Positions 62,037 through 64,000 of a stretch of DNA of 64,000 bases are shown here, in pieces. The stretch lies in NCBI RefSeq assembly GCF_000014865.1, contig NC_008576.1, forward strand, positions 3,556,001 through 3,620,000, read 5' to 3'. A model generated the notes under the pieces. The model was given only the letters and a program-made list of their open reading frames with translations. It did not search any database and had not been told where the DNA came from. Each line of letters begins with the position of its first letter. The stretch's first letter is position 1. The stretch is from Magnetococcus marinus MC-1. GTDB lineage: Bacteria; Pseudomonadota; Magnetococcia; Magnetococcales; Magnetococcaceae. A program made the position numbers and the translations under genes.

Positions 62037-62608
62037 TTCCGCCCCCATCTCACAAGAAGCTGATTGATAGTATCTTTATCACATACAGCAGGGTCAAAAT
62101 CTTCTACAACCCATTCTTGATACTCCTCATAGCTGGGATGTTCAGGATCTTTCCAGCCTTCAAGAAATTCTGCATAGCCCCAGACACCACCGATATCATC
62201 CGGCGGGCAAGCCCGCTTCCCTGTCAATAGACATGGATACACACTGTCTGGCGATACTGGTTCTACTTTTTCTATTTCGATTTTGTGTTGCCAGTTATCG
62301 CCAAAGTCGTACACATAAGAAAATTTTTTCACCCCTCTTCCCAAGACTGTACGTAACATGATCTGATCCTCGGGTAGGATGTCAGCAAAGCTATCAAATT
62401 CAGGATCAGGAACACCATAGTTCCTTTCACCCACTTGAAACTCATGGAGATGACTATTATCCCATCCCATTGAAATTTGGATAAGTTCATGCAGATCAAA
62501 TAGGGTAAAAGAATCCAGCACAAGGATCCTGCGCCAAATCGGTGGTCGAATCCTCTCCAGAGTGATTTTGAGCGTGATGCCTTTAGGCTTTCTGATTTTA
62601 TTTGCCAT
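62024..62608 (-). CDS. Plasmid pRiA4b ORF-3 family protein
   Basis: A 194-residue protein of the PRiA4_ORF3 family (also called IS1096 TnpR-like). ITLERIRPPIWRRILVLDSF, FTLFDLHELIQISMGWDNSH, FSYVYDFGDNWQHKIEIEKV and CPPDDIGGVWGYAEFLEG are hallmarks. It overlaps the tail of cassette 2 by 13 bp, tail to tail. Function unknown; common in mobile DNA. ATG 62608 has GAGG upstream. Confidence 0.93.
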   Translation of the reverse strand: MANKIRKPKGITLKITLERIRPPIWRRILVLDSFTLFDLHELIQISMGWDNSHLHEFQVGERNYGVPDPEFDSFADILPEDQIMLRTVLGRGVKKFSYVYDFGDNWQHKIEIEKVEPVSPDSVYPCLLTGKRACPPDDIGGVWGYAEFLEGWKDPEHPSYEEYQEWVVEDFDPAVCDKDTINQLLVRWGRNYIG

Positions 62609-62913
62609 TTCACACACCTCTAATGTGGAATGAATTCATCCAGTTCAGGTTGGCATTCAGTATCGTTTGCTACCAATATTAACCGAAAGGGATGTGAAAA
62701 CCAATTTTTGAGCATTTTTATATCCTGCTGATTTTGTGACTATTCTCCCCGACCTTCAACGGAGGTCGGATTTCAGAAAGTCCTTGGCGACAGAGACAGA
62801 GAGAGGAAAAGGTAGGGAAAAGAGATGGATGGCACCCTACCCCGACCTGCTCTACGAGGCTCGGTAATTTGGACAGGTTGCTAACGCTTGGAATCATTGC
62901 AGAATTTTGGTAC
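62609..62913. other. Gene-free stretch before the rRNA operon end
   Basis: Holds no gene. A small hairpin CCGACCT/AGGTCGG is at 62749-62769. No attachment repeat was found. Confidence 0.5.
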
Positions 62914-62940
62914 AAAAAAAGCCACTCTTGCGAGTGGCTT
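62914..62940 (-). terminator. rRNA operon terminator
   Basis: AAGCCACTC and GAGTGGCTT form the stem; on the minus strand it is followed by a T-run. It ends the rRNA/tRNA transcript. Confidence 0.92.
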
Positions 62941-62968
62941 ATAGAGAGAAATCTATAACGATTTCTTA

Positions 62969-63045
<77 letters not shown>

Positions 63046-63063
63046 TCAAAATAGTATAAGGAT

Positions 63064-63180
<117 letters not shown>

Positions 63181-63289
63181 TCCTTATCTTGAGGGCCATC
63201 ACCATAGAGGGGGCCGATATGTTTGGTCCGAACCGGGTTTAACCGGGTGAGTTGGACAACTGAGGGGAATGGGCTGCGGCTGTGGTATA

Positions 63290-64000
<711 letters not shown>

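Overview
The window looks like the chromosome of an alphaproteobacterium-like Gram-negative, possibly a Magnetococcia-type organism (this last point is a guess). The grounds are an rRNA operon ending 23S-5S-tRNA-fMet with an encoded CCA, serine recombinases paired with DUF2924 proteins, and IS66, IS91 and IS481 type elements. Almost everything left of the rRNA operon is accessory DNA.

Layout. 1-3122: a leftward four-gene operon with an XRE regulator, an ImmA/IrrE-type metallopeptidase and two unrecognised proteins, the last running off the edge. 3301-5690: a rightward, translationally coupled serine-recombinase cassette of four genes, followed by a divergent pair (unknown protein; UPF0149/SEC-C protein). 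7561-9548: an IS91-type element with a tyrosine recombinase split by a -1 shift at an A8 run, plus a Y2-type transposase. 9978-12015: an Rpn-type nuclease and an integrase-core transposase. 12189-19159: a surface-polysaccharide cluster on the minus strand (GT39-like membrane glycosyltransferase, GT2 glycosyltransferase, two NAD-dependent sugar epimerase/dehydratases). It is interrupted by an IS66-type element with an exact 8-bp target duplication. 19376-20355: IS debris, namely two IS66 end fragments and a broken IS481 transposase.

20476-59519: a lambda-like siphoprophage read leftward. In transcription order it has: excisionase-like HTH; recombination genes (Sak4-like ATPase, DUF669, PD-(D/E)XK nuclease, helicase); primase/helicase; RuvC-like resolvase; lysis genes; ParB-methyltransferase; cold-shock protein; HU; terminase; portal; S49 protease; decoration and capsid proteins; tail tube; tail chaperone; tape measure; tail-tip proteins. 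A CI/S24 repressor lies at the right end on the plus strand. No tail-fibre genes are seen, and the left end abuts the IS481 fragment, so the host-recognition end appears to be lost. Five plus-strand loci are set into the minus-strand prophage: PIN/RHH and HigBA toxin-antitoxin pairs, DUF6900-DUF3489, an unknown protein, and HU.

59652-62036: a second, diverged copy of the four-gene recombinase cassette, then a pRiA4b ORF-3 family protein. 62914-64000: rRNA operon end on the minus strand (terminator, tRNA-fMet, 5S, 3' part of 23S).

The most notable items are the paired recombinase cassettes about 54 kb apart, the XRE/ImmA operon with two unknown partners, three clusters of short repeats or inverted repeats in prophage intergenic regions (44.9-45.1, 49.47-49.57 and 57.6-57.9 kb), and two likely -1 frameshift genes. 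All calls come from reading the sequence; no database search was run.
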